Origin: Flavobacterium hydatis
GTDB taxonomy: Bacteria > Bacteroidota > Bacteroidia > Flavobacteriales > Flavobacteriaceae
DNA length: 64,000 nt
Direction: 5' to 3'
Assembly (NCBI RefSeq): GCF_000737695.1
Contig: NZ_JPRM01000011.1
Span: forward strand, 21,811 to 85,810
Shown piece after piece: positions 8,193 through 16,783 of this stretch. The position numbers and the translations under genes were made by a program. The notes under the pieces are model-generated. The model had not been told where the DNA came from and made no database searches. It saw nothing but the letters and a program-made list of their open reading frames with translations. Every line of letters begins with the position of its first letter. Position 1 is the stretch's first letter.

Positions 8193-8483
8193 TTTTACCA
8201 TTAAGAAATTAAGTTTTATAAAGCTTTAAATTTTTTAATGGTTTTTTTATGTCCCAAATTTACTTCGTCTGTTTTTTTTAAGTGCTTATATTTAGTGTTT
8301 TGTAGATTTAGATTGCCTATAATGGACGCAGATGACACGGATTTACTTATGTAAAGACGCGGATAAAAACGGATTTTTTATATTATAAAAAGTAAATCTG
8401 TGTTCTTCTTTTACAGATTTACTTTATCTGTATGACTTTCATTTACATTAAACTTAATTTTTCTTAATCTCTTAATGGTAAAA
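8193..8483. repeat. gene-free interval bounded by inverted repeats, holding Flavobacterium-type short repeats
   Basis: The 357-base gap between pcm and the Fic gene holds no gene. Its ends carry an inverted repeat: 8193-8213 matches the reverse complement of 8463-8483 at 20 of 21 positions (core TTTTACCATTAAG). Between them are ACGGATTT-type repeats (8322-8375) that recur at 24270-24300 and 24440-24480, and GTAAATCTG/CAGATTTAC segments (8390-8425) that can pair with each other. A smaller hairpin at 8197-8242 (ACCATTAA with TTAATGGT, then a T run) may end pcm transcription. No transposase is present. Confidence 0.6.
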
Positions 8484-8513
8484 AAATAAATGTTTAAAAA
8501 TTTGATAAAGCAA

Positions 8514-9521
8514 TTATTGAGAAACCAATTGGATTGCTCGTTGTAAATTTTCCTTTTCTACTTGAGCTACATAGTTTATAAAGATGGATTCATCATTTTG
8601 ATTTTGGCTTTGCTCGAGCATGGCTAGATATTTATTTTTGTGTTCTGTGTCGCCTTGTATCGTGGCAAAAACATAGCCATTTTGTATTAATATCCAATTC
8701 ATTAACAAATGAGCTATTTGCGTATTTCCGCTTTCAAATGGACTTATTTTTAGGATTCTTAAATGTACTTCTGATGCTAATAATATTGGATGTAAGGTAT
8801 TTTTGTTAGTTTCGAACCAGCTAAAAAAAGAACTCATTTCGCGAATAATCAAAGCATCGTTTTTATATTTTCCGGCATGATCGGGTTTGATTCCTCTTGA
8901 AATTAAGTTATGAATATTTAGTAATTCTTTTTCGTTAAGAGGACTATTCTTTTGAGTTAAATCCTTGATATAAGAAATAGTTTCATGATGATTAACAGCC
9001 TCTAAATGTTCTCGCATAGTTTTGCCTGCAATTGTTAATCCTTCATTAATTACTGCTTTGGTTTCTTGTAATGTTAATGAATTCTCGTTAAGGCGATTGC
9101 TTTCGTATGTAAATTCCAGTTCTAGGATTTTAGAAATTCGATGTAACTCAAAATGTTGGAATGATTGGATTTTGGTCTTTAAAATTTCAATTTCATCCAA
9201 AACGTTTTGTAGCGTTGACATAATTACTGATGCAACTATTTTTTTATTATTCTGAATTTCGATTTCGGCAAGATGCAATGCTTTAAGAGCAAATTCTTCA
9301 TGACCAATTTCGTGTATTATTTTTTCTTTAAGCCAAAGAATTAATAGGTTTTCAAAATCAATTTCAAGCAATGAAGCGAGTTTAACAATTTGATCTCTTG
9401 TAGGCTTTCGGGTTCCACTTTCAAATTTGCTTATTAGAGCTTGGTCAATTTCTAATAATTGTGCTACTTCTCTGGTTTTAAAACCTTTTTGCTCTCGTGC
9501 ATTTTTAAGAATCATTTTCAT
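8514..9521 (-). CDS. HTH (XRE-type) protein with a degenerate Fic domain
   Basis: Residues 3-58 form an XRE-type helix-turn-helix (REQKGFKTREVAQLLEIDQALISKFESG). A helical linker follows and residues 135-325 are a Fic-like domain. Fic enzymes transfer AMP from ATP to proteins through HPFx(D/E)GNGRxxR. Here that segment reads SPFESGNTQIAH at 260-271: the catalytic His is S260, and the acidic, second Gly and both Arg positions are also changed. The inhibitory (S/T)xxxE(G/N) helix reads SNRLNEN at 141-147, without the Glu at its normal position. It is therefore probably not an AMP transferase but a DNA-binding protein that kept the Fic scaffold. No antitoxin or toxin partner lies beside it. Confidence 0.82.
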   Translation of the reverse strand: MKMILKNAREQKGFKTREVAQLLEIDQALISKFESGTRKPTRDQIVKLASLLEIDFENLLILWLKEKIIHEIGHEEFALKALHLAEIEIQNNKKIVASVIMSTLQNVLDEIEILKTKIQSFQHFELHRISKILELEFTYESNRLNENSLTLQETKAVINEGLTIAGKTMREHLEAVNHHETISYIKDLTQKNSPLNEKELLNIHNLISRGIKPDHAGKYKNDALIIREMSSFFSWFETNKNTLHPILLASEVHLRILKISPFESGNTQIAHLLMNWILIQNGYVFATIQGDTEHKNKYLAMLEQSQNQNDESIFINYVAQVEKENLQRAIQLVSQ

Positions 9522-9547
9522 TATAGAAAGAGGGTTTTAATTGTCAA
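9520..9547 (-). promoter_or_regulatory. classical sigma-70-like promoter motif over the Fic gene start
   Basis: On the reverse strand, TTGACA (9547-9542), a 16-base spacer and TATAAT (9525-9520) form an exact match to the enterobacterial consensus. This differs from the TAnnTTTG elements seen elsewhere in the window. The TATAAT hexamer overlaps the first ATG (9521). A transcript from it would begin near the second ATG (9515), so the protein could be made from a leaderless message that starts at Met3. AT-rich DNA yields such matches by chance. Confidence 0.35.
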
Positions 9548-9625
9548 GACAAGTTTAGTCATTATTTTTAAAATAAAAAAAGCATCAAATTAATTCGATG
9601 CTATTTTATGCTTTATATAAAGAAA

Positions 9626-10252
9626 CTATTTTTTAGGAATCGTTCCGTCTTTTTTCATTTCATTTATGATCGTTCTCATAATATCATCTACAGTTACACC
9701 TATGTCAGTAATATCTGAGGATTGTGTGGTTCCTGTCCAGATTAGTTTATTATGTTTTAAGGAGAAAACATTAGTTTCTACGATATAAAAAGTGTTTTCT
9801 ACATAATAACCTGGTGAATAGAAATCAGTTGCATACATGCCATACCAGCCGCCAAAAGCACCTCCGTATAAACCATTATAGCCGCCATAATAAATACTGG
9901 TATCTATTCCGGGAACGTAATCGGTTTGTTTTTCTTTGCTTACCAAGCGCATGGTAACAACACCATCAAAATTTTCATCGTTTAATATTTTTAATTTCTG
10001 ATCATTTGTAAGGTCATTATTAATTTGATTCAGGAATTGATAAGAAGTATGAAAAATAGGACTACTGGCAGCGATTCTATTCTCGGTAATTCTTCTTGTT
10101 TCTTCGTCTTTAACTAAAGCTACGACTAATACTTTTTTGAAATTTTCTGAACTAATTGTTATTTTCGGATCTCTCCAACTACTTACAATTGTAGAACTTG
10201 TACCGCAACTATAAAGTAAGATGGCGGTTAATACAACAAATATTCTCTTCAT
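9626..10252 (-). CDS. lipoprotein of the DUF4136-like type
   Basis: A 208-residue lipoprotein: the signal peptide ends in LLYSC with the lipidation cysteine at residue 16. The mature part opens with STIVSSWRDPKI, an opening common among DUF4136-like envelope lipoproteins of Bacteroidota. A Gly/Tyr-rich stretch (YYGGYNGLYGGAFGGWYG) is at about residues 122-139, and the C-terminal part has WTGTTQSSDITDIG. Its role is unknown; an envelope structural or stress role is possible. It is a single-gene unit between the Fic gene and smpB. The family assignment is by resemblance and not certain. Confidence 0.68.
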   Translation of the reverse strand: MKRIFVVLTAILLYSCGTSSTIVSSWRDPKITISSENFKKVLVVALVKDEETRRITENRIAASSPIFHTSYQFLNQINNDLTNDQKLKILNDENFDGVVTMRLVSKEKQTDYVPGIDTSIYYGGYNGLYGGAFGGWYGMYATDFYSPGYYVENTFYIVETNVFSLKHNKLIWTGTTQSSDITDIGVTVDDIMRTIINEMKKDGTIPKK

Positions 10253-10329
10253 AACTCGAAATTTAGAATTTATTGTAGTAAAAATAAGTATAAAAAATGA
10301 GAAATAGCTCTTATTAGAGAAGGATTAAG

Positions 10330-10782
10330 TTAGAAAGCTTTCTTAATTCGATCTAAATCACGTTTAGTGTCTTGTTCTTTTAAAGATTCACGTTTGTCGT
10401 AGTTTTTCTTCCCTTTACAAAGTCCGATTTGCAGTTTAGCTAATCCTTTTTCATTAGTAAAAAGCTTTAAAGGGATAATTGTTAATCCTTTTGCTTGTAC
10501 ACTTTTCTGAAGATTTTTTAATTCTTTCTTATTCAAAAGTAATTTTCGTTCGCTTCTTGACTTGTGATTAAATTGATTTCCAAAAGCGTATTCTTCTATA
10601 TAAGTGTTTATGGCAAAAAGTTCATTACCACTAAATTCACAAAAACTCTCGGTAATATTTGCTTTACCAAGGCGTATTGATTTGATTTCGGTTCCTGCCA
10701 AAACAATTCCAGCAGTATAGGTATCTATTATTTCGTAATCGAAGCGGGCTCTCTTATTGAGTATATTGACTGTTTTTAACAT
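10330..10782 (-). CDS. smpB: SsrA-binding protein SmpB
   Basis: SmpB binds tmRNA and delivers it to stalled ribosomes for trans-translation. The 150-residue protein shows ILNKRARFDYEI, the AGIVLAGTEIKSIR block, ANITESFCEF, the KLLLNKKE segment, and the basic C-terminal tail with GKKNYDKRESLKEQDTKRDLDR that probes the decoding site. Length and start are usual. No tmRNA gene was recognised in the window, so its RNA partner is elsewhere. It is monocistronic. Confidence 0.97.
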   Translation of the reverse strand: MLKTVNILNKRARFDYEIIDTYTAGIVLAGTEIKSIRLGKANITESFCEFSGNELFAINTYIEEYAFGNQFNHKSRSERKLLLNKKELKNLQKSVQAKGLTIIPLKLFTNEKGLAKLQIGLCKGKKNYDKRESLKEQDTKRDLDRIKKAF

Positions 10783-10789
10783 AGGACTG

Positions 10790-10797
10790 CAAATGTA
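10790..10797 (-). promoter_or_regulatory. -7 promoter element for smpB
   Basis: The reverse strand reads TACATTTG, matching TAnnTTTG, only 7 bases upstream of the smpB ATG at 10782. The message would begin at or within a few bases of the start codon, so it would be almost leaderless. Confidence 0.5.
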
Positions 10798-10890
10798 GAA
10801 TAAAAAAGAAAAACTTTAATGAATTCAAAGATAATTAAAGATTTTTTTAAACCTATGATTTTAATCATTTTTCAGGAAAAACCTTACGCT

Positions 10891-10898
10891 TAGTTTTG
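10891..10898 (+). promoter_or_regulatory. -7 promoter element for the outer-membrane protein gene at 10929
   Basis: TAGTTTTG fits TAnnTTTG, and transcription from near 10904 would leave a leader of about 25 bases before the ATG at 10929. Support is by consensus only. Confidence 0.45.
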
Positions 10899-10928
10899 TT
10901 AAATAATTTAAAATAAAAACTTAAAAAA

Positions 10929-11567
10929 ATGAAAAAGATTTTAACATTAGTTAGTATTGTATTAGTGGGTTTTTCAGTAAAAGCTCAGGAAGCAAATGAA
11001 GGTTTAAAGGGTGCATGGTTCGTGACATCACAATTTGGTTACCAACAAACTAAAACAGACGATGTAAAAAGCACAAATTTATTAGTAATGCCTATTGTAG
11101 GTAAGTTTATTACACCATCTGTAGCGGTTGGAGCAGGACTAGGATTCATTAATATAAAAGCAGATTCGGATAAAGGAACTGCTGCAAATTCTAATTTAGT
11201 AGTTATACAGCCTTTAGCTAGAAAATATTGGAATGTAGCTGGTTCTTTATATTTCTTCGGGCAACTGGCAGCACCAATAATCACTGGAAAAGAAAAAGAA
11301 AGTGAATTAAAAGTAAATCAATTTGGTTTGTCTTTATCAGGTGGATTTGATTTCTTCGTAACAAAATATTTTTCAGTTGAGTTTTCTTATGATTTAGCTA
11401 ATTTTACATCTACAACTTTAGATCCAAAAGATGGTTCTAAAACGACTGTAACTAATTTTGGTTTAGCGCATGTTGCTAATGTTGATTCTTATTATAATGG
11501 AGCTTTAGGAGGTAGTAATCCAAATTTAACTTCTCCGCTTTCTTTCGGATTTAAATTCATATTCTAA
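10929..11567 (+). CDS. outer-membrane beta-barrel protein
   Basis: A 212-residue exported protein with a signal peptide (MKKILTLVSIVLVGFSVKAQ, cleaved after AQ). The mature chain is a series of short alternating beta strands with Gly-rich turns, ending in aromatic-rich FGFKFIF. This is the pattern of small OmpA- or OmpW-like barrels (outer membrane beta-barrel domain, PF13505 type). No periplasmic peptidoglycan domain follows. The barrel class is fairly sure, but the cargo or role is not known. A strong hairpin terminator lies at 11615. Confidence 0.8.
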   Translation: MKKILTLVSIVLVGFSVKAQEANEGLKGAWFVTSQFGYQQTKTDDVKSTNLLVMPIVGKFITPSVAVGAGLGFINIKADSDKGTAANSNLVVIQPLARKYWNVAGSLYFFGQLAAPIITGKEKESELKVNQFGLSLSGGFDFFVTKYFSVEFSYDLANFTSTTLDPKDGSKTTVTNFGLAHVANVDSYYNGALGGSNPNLTSPLSFGFKFIF

Positions 11568-11614
11568 ATATTAGAAGATTATTTAAATTTCAATTTAGTA
11601 ATTTTGTAAAAAAG

Positions 11615-11650
11615 AAAGACCATACTTTTTATAGTATGGTCTTTTTATTA
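11615..11650 (+). terminator. rho-independent terminator after the barrel gene
   Basis: AAAGACCATAC (11615-11625) pairs perfectly with GTATGGTCTTT (11634-11644) across an 8-base loop, with T-rich sequence after it. It ends the 10929 gene and separates it from the small gene at 11670. Confidence 0.85.
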
Positions 11651-11669
11651 TTTATTTAAAAGATATTAA

Positions 11670-11897
11670 ATGCAAAATCAAGATAAAAATCCTTTACACG
11701 GAATTACACTTCAGGCAATACTCGAAAAACTAGTTGGATATTATGGGTTTGATACTTTAGGAGAATTAATTCCGATTAAATGTTTTACTTCGAATCCTAG
11801 TATAAAATCTAGTTTAACTTTTTTAAGAAAAACGGATTGGGCTAGAAAAAAGGTTGAAGATTTATATATAAAAACAATTCCTAAGTTTCCTGTATAA
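11670..11897 (+). CDS. VF530-family (DUF2132) small protein
   Basis: This 75-residue protein matches the VF530 family (PF09905): NPLHGITLQAILEKLVGYYGF at the start, ELIPIKCFTSNPSIKSSLTFLRKTDWAR in the middle. The family is small, helical and named after a Vibrio fischeri protein of known structure. A DNA-binding role has been suggested, but function is not established. It starts 20 bases after the preceding terminator and converges with the barrel gene on the other strand, ending 1 base from it. Confidence 0.9.
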   Translation: MQNQDKNPLHGITLQAILEKLVGYYGFDTLGELIPIKCFTSNPSIKSSLTFLRKTDWARKKVEDLYIKTIPKFPV

Positions 11898-11898
11898 A

Positions 11899-12456
11899 TT
11901 AGTTTAATTTATAAGAAACCATTACACCTCCGCCATAAGGCATCCATTCGCCACTTTTGTTATAATCATGAGCTTTTTCATAACGTCCTGGTGTACCGTC
12001 ATTATAAAGACCTTTATAAAAACCTTGGTGCCATCCTCCGCTAACAAAAAAGTCAAGCATGAATTTATCATTTAGTTTCTTTTGGTATCCTATTGTAGCT
12101 CCTAATCTGTATCCAAATCCATTTTCGTACATATTGCTATCCCAGTAGTTCCATTTTTGAATTTTATATACATCAGCTCCAATATGTCCACCCGCATATA
12201 AACCATTAAATTTTTCATTAAAATGGTAACGAACTTCAGGAGTGAAAGTGGCAAATTTCATTGGGCTTTTCCCATCAAAAGATTCCCAAAAGGAAGCCAT
12301 TAAATCAACATTCAGAGTTAATTTTTCTCCAATACTTGTTTCCACAGCAATATCGGGAACTAATACTAATGCTGTAAGTGCATTAGCTTTTATGTAAGTT
12401 TGACTTTGGGATTGAATTGAAAAGAAGAGAACGATTAGGGCAAATAAATTTTTCAT
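11899..12456 (-). CDS. DUF3575-like outer-membrane protein
   Basis: A 185-residue exported protein: signal peptide MKNLFALIVLFFSIQSQSQ, then KANALTALVLVPDIAVETSIGEKLTLNVDL, which resembles the start of DUF3575 proteins of Bacteroidota. The remainder shows barrel-type strands (TPEVRYHF, LYAGGHIGADVY, GYRLGATIGYQKKL, FFVSGGW) ending with VMVSYKL. Some DUF3575 members occur with fimbrial or surface genes, but no such neighbours are here. It is convergent with the VF530 gene. The outer-membrane location is likely and the function unknown. Confidence 0.78.
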   Translation of the reverse strand: MKNLFALIVLFFSIQSQSQTYIKANALTALVLVPDIAVETSIGEKLTLNVDLMASFWESFDGKSPMKFATFTPEVRYHFNEKFNGLYAGGHIGADVYKIQKWNYWDSNMYENGFGYRLGATIGYQKKLNDKFMLDFFVSGGWHQGFYKGLYNDGTPGRYEKAHDYNKSGEWMPYGGGVMVSYKLN

Positions 12457-12508
12457 AAAATCGAGTAATTACTAGCAATAAGTTAGTTTGGGTTGCTAGT
12501 TTTGGGTG

Positions 12509-12516
12509 CAAATATA
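12509..12516 (-). promoter_or_regulatory. -7 promoter element for the DUF3575-like gene
   Basis: The reverse strand reads TATATTTG, a full match to TAnnTTTG, followed by CACC. Transcription from about 12502 gives a 45-base leader before the ATG at 12456. Confidence 0.55.
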
Positions 12517-12592
12517 ACGGAATGAACTAGGTTGTATTGTTATAAAATTAAAATTTAACAGGAATCAATATGAAAAGAAGTTTTGTTATCAA

Positions 12593-13144
12593 TTACTTTT
12601 TGTTGATTAAGGAGTAGATTACACTATCTAAAAAACGACCTTCGTAAAATTCTACTTCTTTTAGATGTCCTTCTTTTACAAAACCTATTTTTTGTAAGAC
12701 TCTTTCAGATGCAAAATTATCAGGATCTATAACGGCTTCGATTGAGTGTAATTTCATTTCGTTAAATCCATAATCGATGACAGTTTTTACTGCTTCAGGA
12801 ATAATTCCTTTACCATGATGCTCGGGTAATAATATATAACCAATTTCGGCACGGAAATGCGCTGGCTTTATTCGGTAATAACCAATCATTCCAATAATTC
12901 TAGGGTTGCCTTTTAGTGTTACTCCCCAAGTGATTCCTTCATTAGTCTCGATAGTACTATCAATCTGGGCAACGTGTTCTAATGCCTGTTCATTAGTTTT
13001 TGTAAGTGGTCTCGGGATGTATTTCATGGTTTCAGGATTAGAACGTAATGCTATGATTTCGTTTGTATCCTCATTGGTTACTCTTCTTAAAAGTAAACGT
13101 TCCGTTTCGAGTTCAGGAAATGGAGAAAAATTAAATGTTAACAT
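12593..13144 (-). CDS. GNAT acetyltransferase of the RimJ/RimL type
   Basis: A 183-residue single-domain GNAT. The opening PELETERLLLRRVTNEDTNEI is the usual start of RimJ/RimL-like enzymes. The acetyl-CoA binding block EIGYILLPEHHGKGIIPEAV (about residues 100-119) carries the HGKGI pyrophosphate loop. The C-terminal NFASERVLQKIGFVKEG completes the fold. Such proteins acetylate N-termini, amino acids or antibiotics; the acceptor is unknown. It begins 19 bases downstream of the aldose-epimerase-like gene on the same strand, so both may share a transcript. Confidence 0.9.
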   Translation of the reverse strand: MLTFNFSPFPELETERLLLRRVTNEDTNEIIALRSNPETMKYIPRPLTKTNEQALEHVAQIDSTIETNEGITWGVTLKGNPRIIGMIGYYRIKPAHFRAEIGYILLPEHHGKGIIPEAVKTVIDYGFNEMKLHSIEAVIDPDNFASERVLQKIGFVKEGHLKEVEFYEGRFLDSVIYSLINKK

Positions 13145-13162
13145 AAAAATATCAAGATAAGA

Positions 13163-14014
13163 TTATAGAATTTCGATACTAAATTTTGAATTAAAGGTTT
13201 GATTTGCATCCAAAGTTATTATTCCTTCTTTTCCGAAAAGATTTCCTGAGTTTTCATCTGTATCAGAATAACCAAACCAAGGCTCGATGCAAATAAAAGG
13301 AGCATTTTCTTTTGTCCAGATACCTAAACTAGGAAAATCTGCAAAATCTACTTTTACATATGGTTTATTATTCTCTAGTATTGTTAGCGAATTTGATTCT
13401 AACGATTTAAAAATTAAAGCATCATTTTCAAATAGTTGATAATTTAGCGCAATTTGATTTTCTTTCGTTTCTAATTGTTTTGTTTTATTAGAGATTAAAT
13501 CATTTTCGAGCAAAGAATATTTTAGAGACTCTTGTTTCTCGAATTCTAAAGCATAATTCTCAAAATTTTCAGGTAAGGCAATTGCAGGATGTGCACCAAT
13601 AGAAAATGGCATTTTAGAGTCATTTTTATTGATAACTTTATATTGAATGTCTAATTGAGAATCTATCAGAGTATAAATTATTTGTAATTCAAATTCAAAC
13701 GGATATACTTTTAACGATTCAGCATTCGATTGAATCGAAAAAACAGCACTTTCATCTGTTTTAGAAACTAGATTAAACTCCATATCTCTTGCAAAACCGT
13801 GACGTGGCAAATGATAGGATATGTTATTAATTGTGTAAGTATTGTTTTTTAAAGTACCAACAATTGGGAATAAAACAGGGGAGTGCTTACCCCAAAAATC
13901 TGGATTTCCTTCCCAAATGAATTCTTTATTATCGTTGTTTTTTAATGAAAATAATTCGGCTCCAGCATGTTTTATAGCAGCAGTAAGTTTTGAATTTGAA
14001 ATAATTGTAGTCAA
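13163..14014 (-). CDS. aldose 1-epimerase family protein
   Basis: A 283-residue beta-sandwich protein of the galactose mutarotase superfamily, closer to the LacX/YeaD-type subgroup than to GalM. The segments EFIWEGNPDFWGKHSPVLFPIVGTLKNN and YHLPRHGFARDMEF hold the conserved first His and Arg. SIGAHPAIALP holds the second His, and FICIEPWFGYSD the C-terminal Glu. It would convert sugar anomers in the cytoplasm; the sugar is unknown. The GNAT gene follows closely downstream. Confidence 0.88.
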   Translation of the reverse strand: MTTIISNSKLTAAIKHAGAELFSLKNNDNKEFIWEGNPDFWGKHSPVLFPIVGTLKNNTYTINNISYHLPRHGFARDMEFNLVSKTDESAVFSIQSNAESLKVYPFEFELQIIYTLIDSQLDIQYKVINKNDSKMPFSIGAHPAIALPENFENYALEFEKQESLKYSLLENDLISNKTKQLETKENQIALNYQLFENDALIFKSLESNSLTILENNKPYVKVDFADFPSLGIWTKENAPFICIEPWFGYSDTDENSGNLFGKEGIITLDANQTFNSKFSIEIL

Positions 14015-14182
14015 AATTTAGTTTTTGAATGGTTTAAGAATGAGATGTAAATATATTTATAAATTTAATTTATAGGTGAAAAAGCTGATGAAATATTTTT
14101 TGATAAAATTGTATTAACCGGTAGGATTTAATTCATAAATAGCTTTTTTTTTCATTAATTTGCTAGATAAACAGCAACAAAA

Positions 14183-16444
14183 ATGAAAAAACACTCTTTG
14201 AGAGCCTTATTATCGATGGCTTTATTGTTTGGAATTTCGGCCATTTGGGCACAACAAGTTCCTACTGCGACAACTAATCCTATTTCTAAATACGATTATT
14301 ATGATGCATTCTCTCCATTATTTTATTCTAAAAACGGTACAACAACCCGTTCTGCAAGCGGTCAGCCTGGTCCAGAGTATTGGCAAAACAGAGCAGATTA
14401 TAAGATAACTGCGAAGTTAAATGGAGTTACTAATGAAATTATTGGTACAGACGAAATTACATATACCAATAATAGCCCAGATAAGATGTCATTTGTTTGG
14501 CTTCATTTGGATCAAAATTTATTCAAAGAAGATTCACGAGGAAATGCAGTAGTGCCATTAACAGGAAGTCGTAATGGTGCTCAAGGGCAAGTTTTTGATG
14601 GTGGAAACAAAATTAAATCGGTAAAAGTTACTGTACTAGGTAAGAAGAAATCGGTTGAAGTTGATGCTAAATATGTTGTTACAGATACAAGAATGCAAAT
14701 TTTTCTTCCAGAAGAAATTGCAGCAAAAGGAAGCAGTGTTAAAATTAAAATTGATTTCTCTTATATAGCTCCAAACGAAGGATCTGATAGAACAGGAGTT
14801 CTTGAAACTAAAAATGGTAAAATATTTACAATAGCACAATGGTATCCACGTATGTGCGTGTATGATGATGTAAGAGGTTGGGATACACATCCGTATTTAG
14901 GAGCTTCGGAATTTTACTTAGAGTATGGTAATTTTGATGTAAAATTAACGGTTCCTTCTAATCACTTTGTAGTTGCGTCAGGAGAATTATTAAACGCTCC
15001 GGAAGTATATACTGCAGAACAACAAAAACGTTTTAAAGAAGCTGCACTAAGTGATAAAACGGTTATGATTCGTTCTGCTGAAGAAGTTGCTGCTGCAAAA
15101 GGTTCTGGAAGTGGAGAAAAAACATGGCATTATCAAATAAAAAACTCACGTGATTTCTCTTGGGCATCTTCAGCTGCTTTTATTTTAGATGGAGCTAAGA
15201 TTAATTTGCCTAGCGGGAAAAAATCATTAGCGCTTTCTGCATATCCTGTAGAAAGTGACGGAAATGCTGCTTGGGGACGTTCGACAGAATATACTAAAGG
15301 GGCAATCGAAAACTACTCAAATAAATGGTTTGAATATCCTTATCCAGTTGCAACAAATGTAGCAGGAAATGAAGGAGGAATGGAATATCCAGGAATTGTG
15401 TTTTGTAGTTGGGAATCAAAAGGAGAAGATTTATGGGGTGTTACAGATCACGAATTTGGACATATCTGGTTTCCTATGATTGTAGGTTCAAACGAAAGAT
15501 TATTCGGTTGGATGGACGAAGGATTCAATACATTTATTAATTCATTGAGTACTGCCGAATTTAATAAAGGAGAATATAAAGAAGCGCCGAGAGATTTACA
15601 TAAAATGGCCGAAGCGTTTACAAACCCTAAACTAGAAACTATTATGAGTTCTCCAGATAATATGAAGGAGGCAAATATTGGTATGTTGTGTTATTTTAAA
15701 CCAAGTTCAGGTTTAGTAATTTTAAGAGAACAAGTACTAGGAAAAGAACGTTTTGATACTGCTTTCCGTACTTATATCGAGCGTTGGGCATATAAACACC
15801 CTACACCAGATGATTTCTTTAGAACAATGGAAAATGTTTCAGGAGAAGATTTAAGTTGGTTCTGGAGAGGTTGGTATGTTAATAACTGGCGTTTTGATCA
15901 AGGTATCAACTCAATTAAATATGTGAAAAATGACCCTGCAAAAGGAGTAATTATTACTATTGAGAACTTTGAAAAAATGGTAATGCCCGTTGTAATTGAT
16001 GTAAAAACGAAAAGTGGAAAAGTATCTAGAGTAAAATTACCAGTTGAAATTTGGCAGAGAAATATCGAATGGTCTTTTAAATTTAACTCTACAGAAGAAA
16101 TCGAAAGCATTACGATAGATCCTGATCACGTTTTTCCTGATAGTAATGAATCAAATAATGTATGGAAAGCTGGAACTGGTAAAATTGAAAAAGATGTTGT
16201 TCTAGATCCTTATTTAGGGACATATTCTAGCAAAAAAACACCTTTGAAAATTACTTTTTCGGAAAAAAACGGGGCGTTAAATGTAGACATTCCTAATTAC
16301 CCTAAATTTCCTGCTCAGCCTGTAGCTAATACAGAAGATACTTTTGAATCGGTGGGAGCTGGATTAAGATTTGCTTTTACTAAAACTGGAATGAACATGA
16401 CAATTTTAGAAAATTCGCAAGTATTAGAATTTACAAAAGAATAA
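14183..16444 (+). CDS. M1-family zinc metallopeptidase, exported
   Basis: A 753-residue exported aminopeptidase-like enzyme. The signal peptide is [24 protein letters not shown]. The zinc site HEFGH is at 423-427 with the third ligand E446, giving the HExxH-x18-E spacing of the M1 clan. [10 protein letters not shown] (about 393-402) takes the place of the classic GAMEN exopeptidase motif. The N-terminal half is the beta-saddle domain and the C-terminal part holds more beta-rich segments. There is no type IX sorting domain at the end, so a periplasmic site is more likely than secretion. It stands alone, with a terminator at 16522. Confidence 0.92.
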   Translation: MKKHSLRALLSMALLFGISAIWAQQVPTATTNPISKYDYYDAFSPLFYSKNGTTTRSASGQPGPEYWQNRADYKITAKLNGVTNEIIGTDEITYTNNSPDKMSFVWLHLDQNLFKEDSRGNAVVPLTGSRNGAQGQVFDGGNKIKSVKVTVLGKKKSVEVDAKYVVTDTRMQIFLPEEIAAKGSSVKIKIDFSYIAPNEGSDRTGVLETKNGKIFTIAQWYPRMCVYDDVRGWDTHPYLGASEFYLEYGNFDVKLTVPSNHFVVASGELLNAPEVYTAEQQKRFKEAALSDKTVMIRSAEEVAAAKGSGSGEKTWHYQIKNSRDFSWASSAAFILDGAKINLPSGKKSLALSAYPVESDGNAAWGRSTEYTKGAIENYSNKWFEYPYPVATNVAGNEGGMEYPGIVFCSWESKGEDLWGVTDHEFGHIWFPMIVGSNERLFGWMDEGFNTFINSLSTAEFNKGEYKEAPRDLHKMAEAFTNPKLETIMSSPDNMKEANIGMLCYFKPSSGLVILREQVLGKERFDTAFRTYIERWAYKHPTPDDFFRTMENVSGEDLSWFWRGWYVNNWRFDQGINSIKYVKNDPAKGVIITIENFEKMVMPVVIDVKTKSGKVSRVKLPVEIWQRNIEWSFKFNSTEEIESITIDPDHVFPDSNESNNVWKAGTGKIEKDVVLDPYLGTYSSKKTPLKITFSEKNGALNVDIPNYPKFPAQPVANTEDTFESVGAGLRFAFTKTGMNMTILENSQVLEFTKE

Positions 16445-16521
16445 TTTGAATTGATAAATATTCAATGAAAAATATAGTTTTTAAGCTTTTTTAAAGGGTT
16501 ATAAACATAATAAATAATTAA

Positions 16522-16562
16522 AAACGGCTATTTGAGTTTAACTCAAGTAGCCGTTTTTTTTA
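16522..16562 (+). terminator. rho-independent terminator after the M1 peptidase
   Basis: AAACGGCTATTTGAGTT (16522-16538) pairs with AACTCAAGTAGCCGTTT (16540-16556) with one mismatch, then a run of eight T. It cleanly separates the peptidase from the arginine locus. Confidence 0.88.
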
Positions 16563-16663
16563 TTAAAAGTTTAAATTTTAGTTGGTTTTTTAAGTATAGA
16601 AATGAGATAAATTGACAAAAGCAACATTATATTAAAAAAATGTTACAATTTTTTAATAATGTA

Positions 16664-16691
16664 TTGTAATTAAAAAAAAGATGTAAATTTG
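16664..16691 (+). promoter_or_regulatory. promoter of the arginine/proline operon
   Basis: TTG at 16664-16666, a 17-base spacer and TAAATTTG at 16684-16691 match the Bacteroidota -33/-7 promoter (TTTG, 17-23, TAnnTTTG). Transcription would start around 16697, which is the A of the first ATG downstream. This is the best promoter match in the window. Confidence 0.7.
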
Positions 16692-16696
16692 CACCA

Positions 16697-16783
16697 ATGA
16701 ATAAAATGAGTTTACATATAATTTCTATCTCACGGACAAACTTGCCTGTTACTTCTCCTGAAGTACGGATACTATCTCTATAG
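16697..16783 (+). CDS. putative leader peptide of the arginine operon (28 residues)
   Basis: This short frame begins MNKMSLHIIS, continues ISRTNLPVTS and ends PEVRILSL, stopping with TAG at 16781. It starts at the predicted transcription start, so it would be leaderless. Its two arginines (codons 13 and 24) are both CGG, a codon I see very rarely in neighbouring genes (one noticed in argE), which mostly use AGA or CGT. The stop lies inside two competing hairpins (16769-16786, and 16776-16780 with 16791-16795). The first Arg codon overlaps GGACAAACTT (16734-16743), which can pair with AAGTTGTCC at 16844-16852. That partner can instead fold with GGACAA at 16856-16861. This arrangement suggests ribosome-mediated regulation by arginine supply, but it is inferred from one sequence. 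Confidence 0.5.
   Translation: MNKMSLHIISISRTNLPVTSPEVRILSL

Noticed and set aside
8514..9521. Active Fic toxin with antitoxin
   Set aside because: The catalytic His and most of the motif are absent and no small partner gene adjoins it.
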